IMG/VR virus record: IMGVR_UViG_3300031251_000058
Coordinates: 1 to 40,161 of that record
Reading direction: 5' to 3' (one strand)
From: a virus
Length of the DNA: 40,161 bases
Shown here: in pieces, positions 8,176-17,068 of the stretch
Numbering within the stretch: the stretch's first letter is position 1
Layout: the number at the start of each line of letters is the position of its first letter
The notes under the pieces: model-generated
Database searches by the model: none
Told to the model about the DNA's origin: nothing
Seen by the model: the letters and a program-made list of their open reading frames with translations, nothing else
Translations under genes and position numbers: made by a program

Positions 8176-8513
8176 TACGGCGTCCCCCGCAGCGCCACGC
8201 TGATCGACCCACCGCCGGTAATCGCGCTGGAGATTCGCGCCCGAATGAAGCCATACGCGGCCTGCTGGAGATGCACGGCCAGCGTGACCCCACCCGTGAA
8301 CGAACTCGCGGCGCGGGATTCGATCTGGCTCCACGTCCCCGGATAGTCGGCGCTATCCGCCTCCTCGAGGATGATCGTGCCGCCGCTCGTCGTCCCAGCG
8401 GAGGTGTAATACACCACCCAATTCAGGGCATGCGAGCAGTCGACCGGCACACTCCCGCCCGTGGTCGACCCGGCCGGAATCGTCACCGCGTGAAACGTCG
8501 AGGTGTTCACCAT
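8175..8513 (-). CDS. Small beta-rich virion protein
   Basis: 112 residues, rich in Ser, Thr and Gly, with alternating strands throughout (HAVTIPAGSTTGGSVPVDC, LNWVVYYTSAGTTSGGTIIL, TGGVTLAVHLQQAAYGFIRARI). It resembles small beta-sandwich virion proteins that sit on capsid or tail surfaces. TAATG couples it to both the gp4-like gene upstream and the fibre-like gene downstream. The family is unknown. Confidence 0.55.
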   Translation of the reverse strand: MVNTSTFHAVTIPAGSTTGGSVPVDCSHALNWVVYYTSAGTTSGGTIILEEADSADYPGTWSQIESRAASSFTGGVTLAVHLQQAAYGFIRARISSAITGGGSISVALRGTP

Positions 8514-9274
8514 TAGCTGCCGCCTCCCGTCCCCGTATTGATGTTGTAGCCCGCCCGTCGATCGGCAATCAGTGTGATGGCCGGGTCGATCGGCAGGTCG
8601 GTAATCGTGTAGTTCGCGCGCTTGATGGCCCCGAGCGTCTGGCTCGCCAGCGCGACGACATCGGGAATGGTCGAGAGCGGCACGCCATTCGCCCGCGCCA
8701 TCCGCACGGCGACGTTATACTGCAAGGCTTCCTGATAGCCGTAGGGGAAGTCGTAGGCTGTCGTCAGATCGGCAAAGCCCTGGATGATGTCCCGCCGATA
8801 GATCACGCAACTGTTCTGCGACGTGTTCGGGACCGGCCAGAGATTGATCGTCGCCAAATTGTTGCTGTACGTCGCATTGAAATAGACGTTCGTCCAGAGC
8901 GCGTTGCTCAGATCTTTGATCTGGATCGCTTCCCAGCCGTCATCCGTCAGCACGCCACGCGGAATCTCCACGGGCGGACTGGAGCTGTTCAGCAGCAAGC
9001 CCGCCCCCGTGAGCCCCGCCGGCCGCGACGTATCAAAATCGCCGCCCGGCCCGATGGTATAGGGATTCGATGGCCCGCCCTTCCCTCCAGTCGTGGGAAA
9101 GACCTGCCGCGCGATGAACGGCATCGTCTTCGTCTGCGTGCCCCAGCTGTTCACCAGCGCATTCAGCCGCCGCAGCCCATCTTGCGCCAACGAGGCATCC
9201 AAGGTGTCGCCGAGCCCGATGACGCCAAGATCGGCATAGGCCGCATTGAGGATGGTCTGCGCGTTGACGCTCAC
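8513..9274 (-). CDS. P22 gp4-like head-completion/tail adaptor protein
   Basis: 253 residues with a GTG start (GTGA overlap with the upstream gene). The family pattern is clear. An N-terminal helical region (LNAAYADLGVIGLGDTLDAS, LRRLNALVNSWGTQ) is followed by YTIGPGGDFDTSRP (about 72-85). A strand region then has LWPVPNTSQNSCVIYRR and FADLTTAYDFPYGYQEALQY, followed by C-terminal helices. Proteins of this type bind below the portal and connect the head to the tail machine, where gp10 then attaches, which fits the gp10-like gene two genes downstream. The assignment rests on remembered family motifs. Confidence 0.8.
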   Translation of the reverse strand: MSVNAQTILNAAYADLGVIGLGDTLDASLAQDGLRRLNALVNSWGTQTKTMPFIARQVFPTTGGKGGPSNPYTIGPGGDFDTSRPAGLTGAGLLLNSSSPPVEIPRGVLTDDGWEAIQIKDLSNALWTNVYFNATYSNNLATINLWPVPNTSQNSCVIYRRDIIQGFADLTTAYDFPYGYQEALQYNVAVRMARANGVPLSTIPDVVALASQTLGAIKRANYTITDLPIDPAITLIADRRAGYNINTGTGGGS

Positions 9275-9462
9275 GTCTGGTCCACCACCGGAGGCGGAGG
9301 CGCTGGCGGAGGGGTCTCAGCCACCTCCGCTTCAAGCAGGTCCAGGAGATGTTGGATGGCCTGGCTGGCGCCTTCTGCGGCGTTAAAATCCGCCCGCAAC
9401 TGAATCTGTTGCTGGCGGATCACCTCCAACCGGGCGAGCAGCGTATCGCGATCGATCGGCAT
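9271..9462 (-). CDS. Small coiled-coil protein with proline-rich tail
   Basis: 63 residues. Residues 5-45 form one long amphipathic helix (LLARLEVIRQQQIQLRADF, IQHLLDLLEAEV). The last 15 residues are Pro-rich (PPPAPPPPVV). The start forms TAATG with the upstream virion gene and the stop forms GTGA with the gp4-like gene. A similar short coiled-coil gene precedes the gp10-like gene, so these may be small chaperones or minor structural parts. Confidence 0.6.
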   Translation of the reverse strand: MPIDRDTLLARLEVIRQQQIQLRADFNAAEGASQAIQHLLDLLEAEVAETPPPAPPPPVVDQT

Positions 9463-10148
9463 TACGACGCCGCGGTGTAGAGGCCGATGTAGTAGTCGGT
9501 GCCGCCGACTTTGATCTTCAGCGACTTCGCCAGCGACGTCGGCGCCGAGGCGCCAAAGAACGTCCCGCCACTCACCTGCGTGAGCGTCATGAAGTAGTCG
9601 GCCGCCATGTAGAGCTCGATCCCGGTCCCGATCGGCGTGCCGCTCGCGCTCTCGCCGTAGAACAGCGAAACCCCCGCGGTATGCGCGCTCGCAGGCGGAT
9701 TGACGATGTTCGACTGCACAGGCGCGATGTGGCCGGACGTCAGCGTCGATCCGTTCAGGTCGAACTTGCCGTAGACCGCCGCCAGATCGCCCGAGCCGAT
9801 ATCGACGGTGCCGTTGATGTTGCCGCGCCCGTAGACGCTCGCCACATAGCTGGTGCTCGTGCCCAGCGTCTTGCCCGAGGTAAGCTTGACTTCGCCGCGA
9901 ATCGCGTTCAGGCCGTTCGCCGCAATGACCGACGTCGCCGGCGTCAAGGTCAACGCCGAGAACACCTGATCGACATGTGACGACGGGGCATACGAGGAGC
10001 CCGTCAGCGTCGTACTGGCCGAAAAGGCGGGAATCGACGTCTGCGACGGCGTGGGGCTCGCGATAATCGAGCCCGCAACCGTTAGATTGGCCTTGAGCAG
10101 CTGATCCTGATACGGCAGCAGCGCGCCGCCCGCGGAAGGAATACCCAT
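9462..10148 (-). CDS. Beta-rich virion protein
   Basis: 228 residues, Ser, Thr, Gly and Ala rich. The second half is a chain of beta strands separated by Gly turns (VYGRGNINGTVDIGSGDLAA, VYGKFDLNGSTLTSGHIAPV). The C-terminus, LKIKVGGTDYYIGLYTAAS, resembles a recurrent ending of head-fibre or decoration-type proteins. It is encoded between the coat and gp4-like genes, so a capsid-surface or fibre function is likely. No exact family is assigned. Confidence 0.55.
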   Translation of the reverse strand: MGIPSAGGALLPYQDQLLKANLTVAGSIIASPTPSQTSIPAFSASTTLTGSSYAPSSHVDQVFSALTLTPATSVIAANGLNAIRGEVKLTSGKTLGTSTSYVASVYGRGNINGTVDIGSGDLAAVYGKFDLNGSTLTSGHIAPVQSNIVNPPASAHTAGVSLFYGESASGTPIGTGIELYMAADYFMTLTQVSGGTFFGASAPTSLAKSLKIKVGGTDYYIGLYTAAS

Positions 10149-10217
10149 CGTCGTGTCTCATCGCCGAAATCGGCGCCCCCACAGGGGAGTGCGCCGGTCG
10201 GCCACTAGCGTGATCGG

Positions 10218-10763
10218 TTAGGCGGTTTCGACCGCCGGTTTCGCCGGACGTCCGCGCCGCTTCGGCGGCAGGCGTTCGGCCGGAATCTCCCCGAGATGTC
10301 GCGCCGTCCGCGAGTCGATGGCATCCGCTTCTTCCCGCGCCTGCTCCGACATGCGCCGGTCATGGAAGGCTCGATTGGCCGCCGCCACCGCCGCGTCCTG
10401 GTTCTGCTCCTCGACCAGCGCAATCGCTTCGAGCGACGACGCGCGATAGCCGCGGGACTTCAAGTTGCGCTCTTCGACCTCGGACGAGGCCGACTGCGAC
10501 AGATCCACCAGCTTGATGCCGGTCGGCGTCTGTTCAGCCCGATACATCGCCTTGGGATACTCGCGATGCTCGAAGGCGCCCTGATGCACGCCGGCGCGGC
10601 GCGCGCTGTCGATCATCGACTGCGTGACCGAGCCGTCCGGCAGCGGCCGGGTTTCCCACTTCGCCATCTCTTTCGAGTGGGCGCTCGCCGGGGAATAGCG
10701 GATACCGCCTTCCGTGGCTTCGTGATAGATCGGATTCGCGGGAGTCAGAACAGGTTCAGCCAT
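10218..10763 (-). CDS. Conserved-type phage protein of unknown function
   Basis: 181 residues, charged and mostly helical, with no membrane segment. The C-terminus is basic (LPPKRRGRPAKPAVETA) and resembles an AT-hook-like GRP motif that could touch DNA. The middle (about 90-150) is Ala/Glu/Arg-rich helix (EEQNQDAAVAAANRAFHD). It sits between the putative decoration protein and the next virion gene. It could be a minor head component; nothing is recognised with certainty. Confidence 0.5.
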   Translation of the reverse strand: MAEPVLTPANPIYHEATEGGIRYSPASAHSKEMAKWETRPLPDGSVTQSMIDSARRAGVHQGAFEHREYPKAMYRAEQTPTGIKLVDLSQSASSEVEERNLKSRGYRASSLEAIALVEEQNQDAAVAAANRAFHDRRMSEQAREEADAIDSRTARHLGEIPAERLPPKRRGRPAKPAVETA

Positions 10764-10817
10764 GCAGCCTCATGAAAAGCGGACGGACCGCCGCAGCGAT
10801 CCGCCCGCAGGGAGTGA

Positions 10818-11468
10818 CTAGGCGACGGTGCCCGTGATGTTCGTGACCGTCCCCGCCATCGGCGTGGCGACCATCGAATTCCACAAGCCATTGATCGCCA
10901 TCGCCATGACGACGATCGGCGCCGACGAGTTGACGGTGATCACGTCGTAGCTGGTGCCGGCACCCGACAGCCCGCCCGTAAACGTGATGGTGTGGTTGGC
11001 CGCGCCATTGCCGGCGACGTAGAGGATCGAGCCGTCCTGATCCTTGGTCGGCGCCGCGATCGTCATGGCGAGCGCCGAGGTGCCATTCAGGATCGCAATG
11101 ACGTCTTCCCCCGACGCCGGGAGCGTGATGGCCCCCGAGGCCGAATAGGACGTCACCTTGCGCCGACGAGCCGCCAGCGGATACGAGACGACGACCGACG
11201 CCGAGGGATCGCCCCAATCGGACGGCGCCACGGCGCTGATGGCGTCGGTGGAGACGTTCGCGCCGCTCACGTGCGCGTCGGCCTTGGTGCCGTTCTGTCC
11301 GCGAAGGACCGGAATCAGCGTGCCCGAGGTGTAGGCGTTCGTGATCTTCATGAACTCCTGATCAACCATCAGATACTGGTTCGCGGCAAAGCCGGTCGCC
11401 GAAGTGACGGTGATCTGGTAGTCGGTGGTCGCGCACGCCGCCGCAAGAGTCGTGGTGGTCAGCGCCAT
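10818..11468 (-). CDS. Putative capsid decoration/auxiliary protein
   Basis: 216 residues, beginning MALTTTTLAAACATTDYQIT. The N-terminal half (VTSATGFAANQYLMVDQEFM, LIPVLRGQNGTKADAH) is typical of small beta-barrel proteins encoded directly after the major coat gene of podoviruses. The C-terminal half has regular beta strands with Gly/Ala turns (TITFTGGLSGAGTSYDVITV). Its ATG lies two bases after the coat-protein stop. The open frame extends into the coat gene, but that part is a shadow. A decoration role is inferred from position and composition. Confidence 0.6.
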   Translation of the reverse strand: MALTTTTLAAACATTDYQITVTSATGFAANQYLMVDQEFMKITNAYTSGTLIPVLRGQNGTKADAHVSGANVSTDAISAVAPSDWGDPSASVVVSYPLAARRRKVTSYSASGAITLPASGEDVIAILNGTSALAMTIAAPTKDQDGSILYVAGNGAANHTITFTGGLSGAGTSYDVITVNSSAPIVVMAMAINGLWNSMVATPMAGTVTNITGTVA

Positions 11469-11470
11469 GA

Positions 11471-12700
11471 TTAGCTCCACATCCGTTCGGCGAAGTAGGG
11501 AAGAATCACGCCGACGCCCCCGATGGTGTCGACGCGCGAGGGGAGCTGATCCGTCTGGATATTGTATTGCTCCACCCAGCGCATCGAGAGCTGTTCCTCT
11601 TCGTCGTTGACGCGCTTCGCCAGCGCGCCGGGCAGGCGTTCCGGCAGGTCGGCCATGACGAACGCGAACGCCGCGCGATTCATGACGAACGACTGCCGCG
11701 ACTTCGTGGCCGCCATCGTCGCCGAAGCGATCCCAGTCGCCCCGTTGAAGAGCAGCGCCGCGCCGTTGTCCGGCGAGGCCGTCACGGTCTGGAGCGGTCC
11801 CGAGGTGATGATGGCCGGCGAGATGTTCAGCGTGGCCGTGTTCGAGCCCGACACGTCCTGCGTCAGCACGAACTGCTGTGCGATGCCGGTATCGGTGTAG
11901 GCAATCGGGTTGACGGCGTTCACGGCCGTACCCGAGGCGAAGTAGAAGACGTCGCCCGCCTTCAGCGCGTAGGTGCCGAGCCCGGAGACGGTGATGGTCG
12001 AGCCGGTCTGTCCGCCCGCCGTGGTGATCGGGGTCGCCGTGGTGAACGATCCCGTCGTATGCGTCGGCATCAGCGGGTCGGTATACCACTCCGAAATTCC
12101 GAGGGCTTCATCGGCGAACTGGCCGGTGCGGAAGTACTCGTTCTTCGGCTGGAACAGGGCGAAGTTGGCGTTCAGCAGGTTGCTGCGCGTCAGCGGGTCG
12201 ATGCAGGCGATGTATTCCTCGTCCGGCACGGCCACGTTGTCGAGCAGCGCGACGGCTTCGGTCCATGTCTGGTTCGACGTGATCGGCACGCCGGGCGTGC
12301 CCTTGCTGAAGTACACCGACTTGTAGACCTCGCGGCCGGCGACGGCATCCCAATTGGACGCCTGCGCCCGGCCTGCGGGCTTGGTGTAGCGGGACTGGAC
12401 TTCTTCGACGAGCAGCGCATCATCGGCACTCGACCAGCCCATGCCGATCTGGAACTGATGATTGATGGTGAGCGGAACGGTCTGGTTGAAGATCGGCTGC
12501 TGCACGAGCGCCTGACCTTCCGAGACGGTCCAGCGCTGCTGGATGCGGACCTGCGTGGTGTAGCCGATCTGCGCGCCCTGGGGTTTGTTCTCCCAGGTCT
12601 TGTCCCACGTGCGGTCGAACTGCGCGAGGAACTTCAAGCTGTTCTTGAAGTTGACCGCGGTGTCCTTCGTGACCCACGTCGGCGTGATAAACGTATTCAT
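11471..12700 (-). CDS. Major capsid (coat) protein, P22 gp5-like
   Basis: 409 residues, close to the P22 coat length of about 430. The opening (NTFITPTWVTKDTAVNFKNS, then LAQFDRTWD) follows the pattern of the P22 coat family, where an N-terminal arm is followed by the HK97 fold. Residues about 215-300 are Thr/Gly-rich and correspond to where that family carries its inserted domain. The C-terminus, ITQ-free but ending VGVILPYFAERMWS, closes the fold. It is preceded by scaffold and portal genes in the standard order of this phage type. Confidence 0.78.
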   Translation of the reverse strand: MNTFITPTWVTKDTAVNFKNSLKFLAQFDRTWDKTWENKPQGAQIGYTTQVRIQQRWTVSEGQALVQQPIFNQTVPLTINHQFQIGMGWSSADDALLVEEVQSRYTKPAGRAQASNWDAVAGREVYKSVYFSKGTPGVPITSNQTWTEAVALLDNVAVPDEEYIACIDPLTRSNLLNANFALFQPKNEYFRTGQFADEALGISEWYTDPLMPTHTTGSFTTATPITTAGGQTGSTITVSGLGTYALKAGDVFYFASGTAVNAVNPIAYTDTGIAQQFVLTQDVSGSNTATLNISPAIITSGPLQTVTASPDNGAALLFNGATGIASATMAATKSRQSFVMNRAAFAFVMADLPERLPGALAKRVNDEEEQLSMRWVEQYNIQTDQLPSRVDTIGGVGVILPYFAERMWS

Positions 12701-12733
12701 CGGCGCCTCGTTGACCGAGGCGGCGAATCCGCA

Positions 12734-13792
12734 TTAGCGGCGGCGAGACTTGGAATACGCTCGTTCGTGATCGGCGAGCGAAGCCCCGTCGCCCGGCGGT
12801 TCGTCGCCGGTCGTCAGTGGCCCCGTTCGCACCGGAGTGGGCGGCTTGGGCTTGGTCTTGGGTACTACTGGCGTAGCGACCGCTCCGGTCAATCCGGCCT
12901 GCATACGCGCGTCGAGCAACCGTCGGACTGAGGCAATCGCCTGGTCAGAAACCGGCTTGCCGTCCGTGATGAGATACATCTCGTGGCGGTCCACGGGATG
13001 CTTGGCGAGATAATACACGAGTTCCGCGCCGTTGTCACTCGCCCCAATCGCCGCCATCAACAGATCGGGCGCCGTCTCATGCTTGATGGCTTCGAGGGAC
13101 GAGACGTAATCCGGCGTCTTCGCGGCAAACGCCGCCGCCTGCTGGCCGATGCGCTCGCGCTGGGCCTGCTCGCGTTGGGCCTGCGTCTGCTGCGCCTGCT
13201 GCTGTTGTTCCTCGAAGGCATCTTTCCGCCGGTCATACCGCGCCAGCGCGCGCTGCCACGCGGCATAGGGATCGGCCTCGTTGGCAAACTGCTCAAGCGT
13301 CGGCTCGGCTTCGGTAAAGGCGCTCGCATGGGCGGCCGGACGGCTCGGCGCGGCGGCGACGGGTGCCGACTCGCGCTTCGGCGACGCGGCTTCGAGTTCC
13401 GCTTCGATACCGCGAATCTGCAACCGCAGGGAGGCCACACGCGGGCTGGCGCTCGCCATCGCGGGGTTCAGCTTCGCCAGCGCCTCGCGCTTTTCCTTCA
13501 GCGTGCGTGAGAGCGCCTGAATCTCGGGCACATCCTCAGCGCGCGCCTTGTCGCGGCTGGCGCGGTGCCGTGGCTTGAACTGGCCGGTGGTCTCGTCGCG
13601 GCCGTCTGCCTCATCGTCGGCCGGCTCGACTGCCTCGGTTTTCTCAGGCGCTGGCGGCGAGGCGCCACGCTTCCCCGTGAAGCTGGCCTCGTGATCGGCC
13701 AGGGAGCCCGTGTCTTCGACGGGCGTGCGTTCGACAAAATCGGCGTCCAGGACAGGCGCGGTCTGATCGACTTCAGGCATGAGGAGACTCAC
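12734..13792 (-). CDS. Scaffolding protein
   Basis: 352 residues, acidic at the N-terminus and basic at the C-terminus (AYSKSRRR). The N-terminal 110 residues are disordered and rich in Pro, Glu, Asp and Ala. Two helical stretches follow (about 88-140, and 175-235 with QQQQAQQTQAQREQAQRER). This layout and the position between portal and coat genes match scaffolding proteins that guide procapsid assembly, where the basic C-terminus binds coat. The start is GTG at 13792 (GTGA coupling); ATG at 13780 is the alternative. Confidence 0.75.
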   Translation of the reverse strand: MSLLMPEVDQTAPVLDADFVERTPVEDTGSLADHEASFTGKRGASPPAPEKTEAVEPADDEADGRDETTGQFKPRHRASRDKARAEDVPEIQALSRTLKEKREALAKLNPAMASASPRVASLRLQIRGIEAELEAASPKRESAPVAAAPSRPAAHASAFTEAEPTLEQFANEADPYAAWQRALARYDRRKDAFEEQQQQAQQTQAQREQAQRERIGQQAAAFAAKTPDYVSSLEAIKHETAPDLLMAAIGASDNGAELVYYLAKHPVDRHEMYLITDGKPVSDQAIASVRRLLDARMQAGLTGAVATPVVPKTKPKPPTPVRTGPLTTGDEPPGDGASLADHERAYSKSRRR

Positions 13793-13974
13793 TTAACCTC
13801 TTCGATACGGTTCACCAACCGCTTGATCATTTTTCCATCGCGCCAGACTTCTTCGACAATCGCTCCGTTATCCTCGCGCCATCCCCGAACAACCCACGGG
13901 TCGGCCGAGATGGTAATGGGCGCGTCTTTGATAACCAAATGACCCGATGAGTCGTAGATATCTCGCGTCACCAC
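13789..13974 (-). CDS. 61-residue protein between portal and scaffold
   Basis: A compact acidic/basic protein (DIYDSSGHLVIKDAPITISA, GAIVEEVWRDGKMIKRLVN) with likely beta-hairpins. It starts at GTG just one base beyond the portal stop; a second GTG follows. It shares GTGA with the scaffold start. Small head-assembly proteins are common here. The function is unknown. Confidence 0.55.
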   Translation of the reverse strand: MVTRDIYDSSGHLVIKDAPITISADPWVVRGWREDNGAIVEEVWRDGKMIKRLVNRIEEVK

Positions 13975-13975
13975 T

Positions 13976-16387
13976 TCACTCCCCGGTCGGCGCTGGCTGC
14001 AACGCCGCCTGTTGCGCCGCCTGCTGGCTCTGAATCGCCCCGGCTTGCTGCCCCTGCGCTAAGGCTTGGGCGTGCTGCTCATCGGCCTGCGCCAAGGTGG
14101 TCGCATGATCCACGGCCGCCATCCCGAGTTCATGCGCGCGGTCGGCTTGGTTCTGCGCGGCTTCGTGCGTGGCCTGATGCACCTGCAGGGCCGCGTCTTT
14201 CTTGCTCGACTCCAGCGCCAGCCGCTCGGCCTGCATCGCGGCAATCGCGGTATTGGCCGCCTCGAGCGTGGCTTTCAGATCCGCCACGGCAAAGGCACTC
14301 TCGGCATTGATGCGGGCGACTTCGATCTTGGTCTGCGCATCGATCTGCGCCTTCTGCAAGTCGAACTGCCCTTGCACCTGCTTCTCAGCCGTCTTGCTCT
14401 CAATGGCCGACTTGAGCTGCTGATTCTCGGCGGCGAGTTGCTGGAGCCGGGGATCGGGCGCCTGCTGGCCGGTAATGGCCGCCTGCACCGCTGGTAGGAG
14501 GACGGCACGATACCGCTTCTCCAGTTCCTCATGGCCGGGCGCATCGCTGTATTTCCACAGAAGATCACCCACGACCTGCATTTGCTGCGGATCGGCGGAG
14601 AGTAACTGCCCTAAGGTCGATTCCTGCTCTTCGCGCCGGGTGTCGAAGTTCTTCGTGACTTTGACGGTGACATTGAACGTGGCGTCTGGCGTCAAGGTGT
14701 ATTGCTGCGCGTTCGGCGTCTGCGCGGTCACGGGCTGGCCGTCCGGCCCCACGGTCATCGGCTGCTTCGTCTGCGGATGCGGCACAAACGGCTGGCCCAC
14801 CAGCGCCGGGACTGTCTCGCCCTGCGGGTTCATCAGCCGCGCCATGCGCCCAGGCCGTCCATAGATCGGATACAGCAGGTCGTTGATGATGAGCCCTTCG
14901 TACCGCAGGGAGCGCGTGAGATTGCTTAGATAGTGGGAGGTGGCCTGTTCAGATTGCGTCAGGATGCGCTTCAGCTGCTTATCGCTGTTGATCTGCGGGT
15001 CCAGATTCGTCACATCGGGCACCGCCGTGGTACTCCGAATGGCCTGATCGAACAGTTGGACGGACCCGCCGATGGCCTGAATCTCCATCGTGATCGACGT
15101 GCGCGAGGGCGGCGGGGCCGGGCGGCCGTCGCTATCGATCTGCCGGTAGTGCAGCGTCGGCAGCGTGCGCGTCGTGGACAGCGCCCATTCGTTCTCGAAG
15201 TTCTCGTCCTGCCCGTCGGCCATAATCCACGGCGGAATGGGCGCGAGCCCGATCTGCTCCACCCACTTGCTCACCATGACGTTGTAGGCTTGCTGGCTGT
15301 CGCGGGCGGGGCGTACCATGCCTTCGGCGCGACGCTCCTGGTCAAACGGCTGGAGTTCTTCACCGAGCACCTTGATAATGGGAATGTACTTGCCTTCCCA
15401 CTCCGTCTCGTCCAGCACCTGTACGCCGTCGATCTTCGCCCACTTGATGCGCTTTTCGATGACCGAGCGGGAGACTTCCCCGCCGTCCTCGTCGCGGGCG
15501 AGTTCCGCGCCATCTGGCAGCTCGTCGTCATAGGCGGCGGACCCATCGGCTAGCTGGACCAGCGTGCGCGTCACGCGGTCCACGTACCAGTATTCGACCA
15601 CCCGCACGGAGCGCGTCTCACCCTCAGTCTTGAACCAGCCTGGCAACTCATCGCCAAGCGCCCGCCACTGCGTCGTGCTCATCGTCGTGAGTCGATTCTT
15701 ATCTTCCCCGACGGTCCCGAATTCGGCGCGGTAACGGTCCCACGGCAGATCCGTCCCGATAAAGCCCCACTCCGCATCAGAGCCGTCTGGCTGTTCGTGC
15801 GTCGGGTCCAAGCTCACGCTGGCCTGGTTGTAGATGCGCTGCACTTCGACTTCCTGGTCGAAGCTCTTGCCCCCCGCGAACCGCGTCATCACGCGGTAAT
15901 AGCCGCGGCCCGCAATCGTCGCCCGCGCAAAGGCCCAAGAGCGCGCATCCGCCGCCTGCGATTCTCGCTGGATGCGCCGCACGAGCCCCTCGCGCAGTTC
16001 AATCTCTTCGGGCGTCACGCCGGGCGTTTGATCACCGAAGTCATCCGCCGCGGCAATCTCAACCCCAAGCTCTGATTCCCGCTCGGCGTTCAGCACCTGC
16101 CGGACAGGCTCGCGCACTTTGTTGATGGTCAGACAGGGACGCGCGGGGACCGGCGGCAAGCCAGACGTCGCATTGCCAGGTTGGCCTTGACGGGCATCCA
16201 GCACTTCCTGCCGCCACTGTTTACCAGCGTAGAACTCCAGGTCTTCCAGTTCGCGGATGCGCTGCTTCTCATCGGCCTGTTCGGCCTGCTTGAAGCGGGC
16301 ACGGGCCAGTTCGATGAACTCGGCATCATCCGCCGGCATCAGTTGCCGGGAGAGGCGATCGGCGGGATCTTTGGATCGGCGCGCCAT
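13976..16387 (-). CDS. Portal protein, P22 gp1-like
   Basis: 803 residues; P22 gp1 is about 725. The N-terminus (FIELARARFKQAEQADEKQR, DLEFYAGKQW) matches the stem and wing region of the P22-type portal. Residues near 85-110 have RPCLTINKVREPVRQVLNAE, a hallmark (INK....V..V...E). Near 330-375 lies IIKVLGEELQPF and QQAYNVMVSKWVEQI, and about 440-500 contains IRSTTAVPDV and LYPIYGRPG. The last 170 residues are Gln/Ala-rich coiled coil, as in the barrel domain of P22-type portals. It forms the dodecameric packaging ring and partners with the TerL and gp4-like proteins encoded nearby. Confidence 0.88.
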   Translation of the reverse strand: MARRSKDPADRLSRQLMPADDAEFIELARARFKQAEQADEKQRIRELEDLEFYAGKQWRQEVLDARQGQPGNATSGLPPVPARPCLTINKVREPVRQVLNAERESELGVEIAAADDFGDQTPGVTPEEIELREGLVRRIQRESQAADARSWAFARATIAGRGYYRVMTRFAGGKSFDQEVEVQRIYNQASVSLDPTHEQPDGSDAEWGFIGTDLPWDRYRAEFGTVGEDKNRLTTMSTTQWRALGDELPGWFKTEGETRSVRVVEYWYVDRVTRTLVQLADGSAAYDDELPDGAELARDEDGGEVSRSVIEKRIKWAKIDGVQVLDETEWEGKYIPIIKVLGEELQPFDQERRAEGMVRPARDSQQAYNVMVSKWVEQIGLAPIPPWIMADGQDENFENEWALSTTRTLPTLHYRQIDSDGRPAPPPSRTSITMEIQAIGGSVQLFDQAIRSTTAVPDVTNLDPQINSDKQLKRILTQSEQATSHYLSNLTRSLRYEGLIINDLLYPIYGRPGRMARLMNPQGETVPALVGQPFVPHPQTKQPMTVGPDGQPVTAQTPNAQQYTLTPDATFNVTVKVTKNFDTRREEQESTLGQLLSADPQQMQVVGDLLWKYSDAPGHEELEKRYRAVLLPAVQAAITGQQAPDPRLQQLAAENQQLKSAIESKTAEKQVQGQFDLQKAQIDAQTKIEVARINAESAFAVADLKATLEAANTAIAAMQAERLALESSKKDAALQVHQATHEAAQNQADRAHELGMAAVDHATTLAQADEQHAQALAQGQQAGAIQSQQAAQQAALQPAPTGE

Positions 16388-16609
16388 TTAGCCGTGTCGC
16401 ATCGTCGGCTTACGGCCGGGGTTGCCCTTGTGCGAGTGCTCAGTCATGCCGCTGTGGCGCATGTCTTTGGCGTGCTTCGCCTCCATTGCGCGGCCTTTGG
16501 CGGTTTCCTGATTGCCGTGCATGGCCCCGATCGCGTTCAACGTGCCATACACAGCGCGCGGGTTGTTGGGGTATTCGGCTTTGAGCTTGTCTTCAAGAAA
16601 CTTCGGCAT
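16388..16609 (-). CDS. Small basic conserved phage protein upstream of portal
   Basis: 73 residues. It has a helical start (MPKFLEDKLKAEYPNNP), then a motif seen next to portal genes in other podoviruses, GTLNAIGAMHGNQETAKGRA, and a His/Lys-rich tail (HAKDMRHSGMTEHSHKGN). The start at 16609 is preferred over the in-frame extension, which is Arg-rich and overlaps the previous gene's end. Its TAA is directly followed by the portal ATG. The function is unknown. Confidence 0.7.
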   Translation of the reverse strand: MPKFLEDKLKAEYPNNPRAVYGTLNAIGAMHGNQETAKGRAMEAKHAKDMRHSGMTEHSHKGNPGRKPTMRHG

Positions 16610-16619
16610 CAGTGCCCCC

Positions 16620-16826
16620 TTACGGCGTCCCCGTCGGATCCGCCGTCGCACTCGGCAGATAGTTCACCAACAACAGCCGCCATGCCTGCGCCAAGGATGG
16701 CGGATGGATCAGCGCGATCGCTGATTCAAGTCGCTGCGGGTTCGTAGTATGGCGCAACAGCTTCTTGACGCGATCCGGCGTGGCCGGGCCAGCGACGACG
16801 AGCGCGGAGAGCTCGCAATCCGTCAT
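16620..16826 (-). CDS. Small helical hypothetical protein
   Basis: 68 residues starting MTDCELSALVVAGPATPD, with an ATGA overlap that fixes the start at 16826. Two helices follow (VKKLLRHTTNPQRLESAIA, AQAWRLLLVNYLP). No family is recognised. It lies between terL and portal, and may be a small packaging or head-assembly accessory protein. Confidence 0.6.
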   Translation of the reverse strand: MTDCELSALVVAGPATPDRVKKLLRHTTNPQRLESAIALIHPPSLAQAWRLLLVNYLPSATADPTGTP

Positions 16827-17047
16827 CGCGGACGACCCGTCATCAGCCAATACAGCCGCTCTCGAAGCGTATGCGGGTAGGAGGCGATCAGCGGATTAAG
16901 ACGCTGATGCAGCAGCCGGACCTTTTCCGCTTCGGTATCGGCTTGTGCCTTGAGGTAATTCAGGTTGCCGTCGTGCCGCTCGATGATGGGCAGCACATCC
17001 GCCAGCGTCGTGGCGATCTGCTGGCGCGTCGGGGACTTCGGCTTCAA
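16823..17047 (-). CDS. Small helical hypothetical protein
   Basis: 74 residues, with a predicted TTG start (an in-frame TAG lies five codons upstream and there is no ATG). It is a charged helical protein (LADVLPIIERHDGNLNYLKA, EAEKVRLLHQRLNPLI) ending in LRERLYWLMTGRPR. It is the first gene after the inverted-repeat cluster at 17069-17106 and so may head its own transcript. No family is recognised. Confidence 0.55.
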   Translation of the reverse strand: MKPKSPTRQQIATTLADVLPIIERHDGNLNYLKAQADTEAEKVRLLHQRLNPLIASYPHTLRERLYWLMTGRPR

Positions 17048-17068
17048 CTCAGCCGCAGTCTAACATAC

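Noticed and set aside
10818-12089. Long minus-strand extension of the decoration gene into the coat gene
   Set aside because: The genuine start is the ATG at 11468 just after the coat stop. The extension is in a different frame from the coat and looks random.
11567-12931. 454-codon plus-strand ORF across the coat gene
   Set aside because: Antisense shadow of the P22-like coat gene; Arg/Gly-rich composition and no motifs.
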